Source: Deltaproteobacteria bacterium (GTDB lineage: Bacteria > Desulfobacterota > Syntrophia > Syntrophales > Smithellaceae). Taken from it: a stretch of 9,031 nucleotides of DNA. The notes under the pieces are model-generated. The model did not search any database. It saw nothing but the letters and a program-made list of their open reading frames with translations, and was not told the DNA's origin. The position numbers and the translations under genes are program-made. Where the stretch lies: contig JAGFXG010000121.1 of assembly GCA_017860985.1 (NCBI GenBank), positions 1-9,031 on the forward strand, read 5' to 3'. Shown piece by piece: positions 7,727 through 9,031 of this stretch (position 1 is the stretch's first letter; the number at the start of each line of letters is the position of its first letter).

Positions 7727-9031
7727 GTGCCTAAACGTACAGACATAAAAAAAATACTGCTTATCGGTTCCGGGCCGATCATTATCAGTCAGGCCTGTGA
7801 ATTTGACTATTCCGGCACGCAAGCCTGCAAGGCACTGCGGGAAGAAGGTTATGAAGTCGTCCTGATCAACAGCAATCCGGCCACCATCATGACCGATCCT
7901 GAAATGGCCGACCGCACCTATATAGAGCCGATTACACCTGAAGCTGTAGCTAAAGTCATTGCCCGCGAGCGTCCCGATGCGTTGCTCCCCACGCTGGGCG
8001 GACAGACCGGCCTCAACACCGCTGTGGCGCTGGCGGAGTCCGGCGTGTTGGAAAAATACGGTGTGGAAATGATCGGCGCATCTCTGGAAGTGATTCACAA
8101 AGCCGAAGATCGTGAAAAATTCAGACATGCAATAGAAAAAATCGGCCTGCGGATGCCGAAAAGCGGTTTTGCACGCAATATGTCGGAAGTGATGACGATT
8201 GCCGAGGCCATCGGTTTCCCGATTATTATCCGGGCATCCTTCACGCTCGGCGGAACAGGCAGCGGTGTGGCATACAACCGCGAAGAGCTTTTGGAAATTG
8301 CCAAAGCCGGGATTGATGCCAGTATGATATCCGAGGTCATGATTGAAGAATCCGTGCTGGGCTGGAAAGAATATGAACTGGAAGTGATGCGGGACAAGGC
8401 GGACAACGTCGTCATTATCTGTTCCATTGAAAATTTCGATGCGATGGGCGTGCACACGGGTGAGTCCATTACCGTTGCGCCGGCGCAGACGCTTACCGAT
8501 CGTGAATATCAAATCATGAGGGATGCCGCAATCGCCATCATGCGTGAAATCGGTGTGGAGACGGGCGGATCAAATGTGCAGTTTGCGATTCATCCCCAAA
8601 CCGGCGAAATGATTGTGGTGGAAATGAATCCGCGCGTGTCGCGCTCATCGGCGCTGGCATCCAAGGCCACCGGTTTCCCGATTGCAAAAATTGCCGCGAA
8701 ACTGGCCGTGGGTTACACGCTTGATGAGATTCCCAACGACATCACGCGCGAGACGATGGCTTCGTTTGAACCGACAATCGATTACTGCGTGGTGAAGATT
8801 CCGCGCTGGACGTTTGAAAAATTCCCTGAAACGGAGGACTTCCTTACCACCTCTATGAAGTCGGTTGGTGAAACGATGGCAATTGGCCGCACGTTTAAAG
8901 AGTCTCTGCAAAAAGCAATCCGTTCACTGGAAATCGGACGTTTCGGGTTTGGGCAGGAAATGCCTGCCGACCGGCAGGAAAGAAAATCGCTCCTTAAAAG
9001 CAAACTCGTCAAGCCCAATTCGCTCAGGCTG
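7727..9031 (+). CDS. carB: Carbamoyl-phosphate synthase large subunit, N-terminal 435 codons (runs off window)
   Basis: CarB makes carbamoyl phosphate from bicarbonate, two ATP and ammonia supplied by CarA. The window holds the first ATP-grasp (carboxyphosphate) domain and the start of the oligomerisation domain; the E. coli protein has 1073 residues. From GTG7727 the protein begins [20 protein letters not shown] and is collinear with E. coli CarB without gaps to at least residue 306. Arg129, Arg169, Glu215, His243, Glu299, Asn301, Arg303 and Arg306 fall at the same numbers, and these are known substrate/metal ligands in E. coli. Other landmarks are [36 protein letters not shown] and [20 protein letters not shown]. 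The GTG start is forced by an in-frame TAA directly before it. Small differences are Ala170 where E. coli has Pro, and GGTGSG in place of GGSGGG in the glycine loop. The gene is cut only by the window edge. Confidence 0.97.
   Translation, partial: MPKRTDIKKILLIGSGPIIISQACEFDYSGTQACKALREEGYEVVLINSNPATIMTDPEMADRTYIEPITPEAVAKVIARERPDALLPTLGGQTGLNTAVALAESGVLEKYGVEMIGASLEVIHKAEDREKFRHAIEKIGLRMPKSGFARNMSEVMTIAEAIGFPIIIRASFTLGGTGSGVAYNREELLEIAKAGIDASMISEVMIEESVLGWKEYELEVMRDKADNVVIICSIENFDAMGVHTGESITVAPAQTLTDREYQIMRDAAIAIMREIGVETGGSNVQFAIHPQTGEMIVVEMNPRVSRSSALASKATGFPIAKIAAKLAVGYTLDEIPNDITRETMASFEPTIDYCVVKIPRWTFEKFPETEDFLTTSMKSVGETMAIGRTFKESLQKAIRSLEIGRFGFGQEMPADRQERKSLLKSKLVKPNSLRL

Noticed and set aside
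7478..8512. 344-codon open frame on the minus strand
   Set aside because: It is antisense to guaA and carB, whose plus-strand proteins match known families residue by residue. The minus-strand protein has no recognisable motif.

Overview
All 9031 bases are coding sequence on the + strand, packed as one probable operon with gaps of 0-36 nt. No convincing promoter, terminator, RNA gene, mobile element or CRISPR array is visible. The theme is glutamine/glutamate metabolism: making and recycling the glutamine amide, then spending it on pyrimidine/arginine precursors and GMP. Protein style (archaeal-type split glutamate synthase, a glutamate synthase/NAD(P)H oxidoreductase/ferredoxin fusion, type III glutamine synthetase) and roughly 50% G+C by eye suggest an anaerobic bacterium, possibly a syntrophic or sulfate-reducing member of the former Deltaproteobacteria (Desulfobacterota). 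The taxonomy is inference only.

Region 1 (1-2983) is glutamate synthase. It holds the 3' end of the FMN/Fe-S synthase subunit, then a 778-residue fusion joining the GXGXG domain, a GltD-like FAD/NAD(P)H oxidoreductase and a two-cluster ferredoxin tail. The amidotransferase domain is not in the window and presumably lies upstream.

Region 2 (3020-5040) is a type III glutamine synthetase gene (glnN-like). It is broken near 4070 by an internal deletion that also shifts the frame. Both halves are otherwise well preserved, so this is either a recent pseudogene or an assembly error.

Region 3 (5040-9031) is carA - guaA - carB (carB runs off the right end). Carbamoyl-phosphate synthetase small and large subunits are separated by GMP synthase. 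Junctions are tight: TGATG between glnN and carA, ATGA between carA and guaA, and 9 nt between guaA and a GTG-started carB.

The items most worth a second look are the glnN deletion, a perfect 14-bp stem with a 6-nt loop inside the start of carA, the architecture and Cys/cofactor motifs of the glutamate synthase fusion, and the carA-guaA-carB order. I found no obviously new defence or mobile system here.
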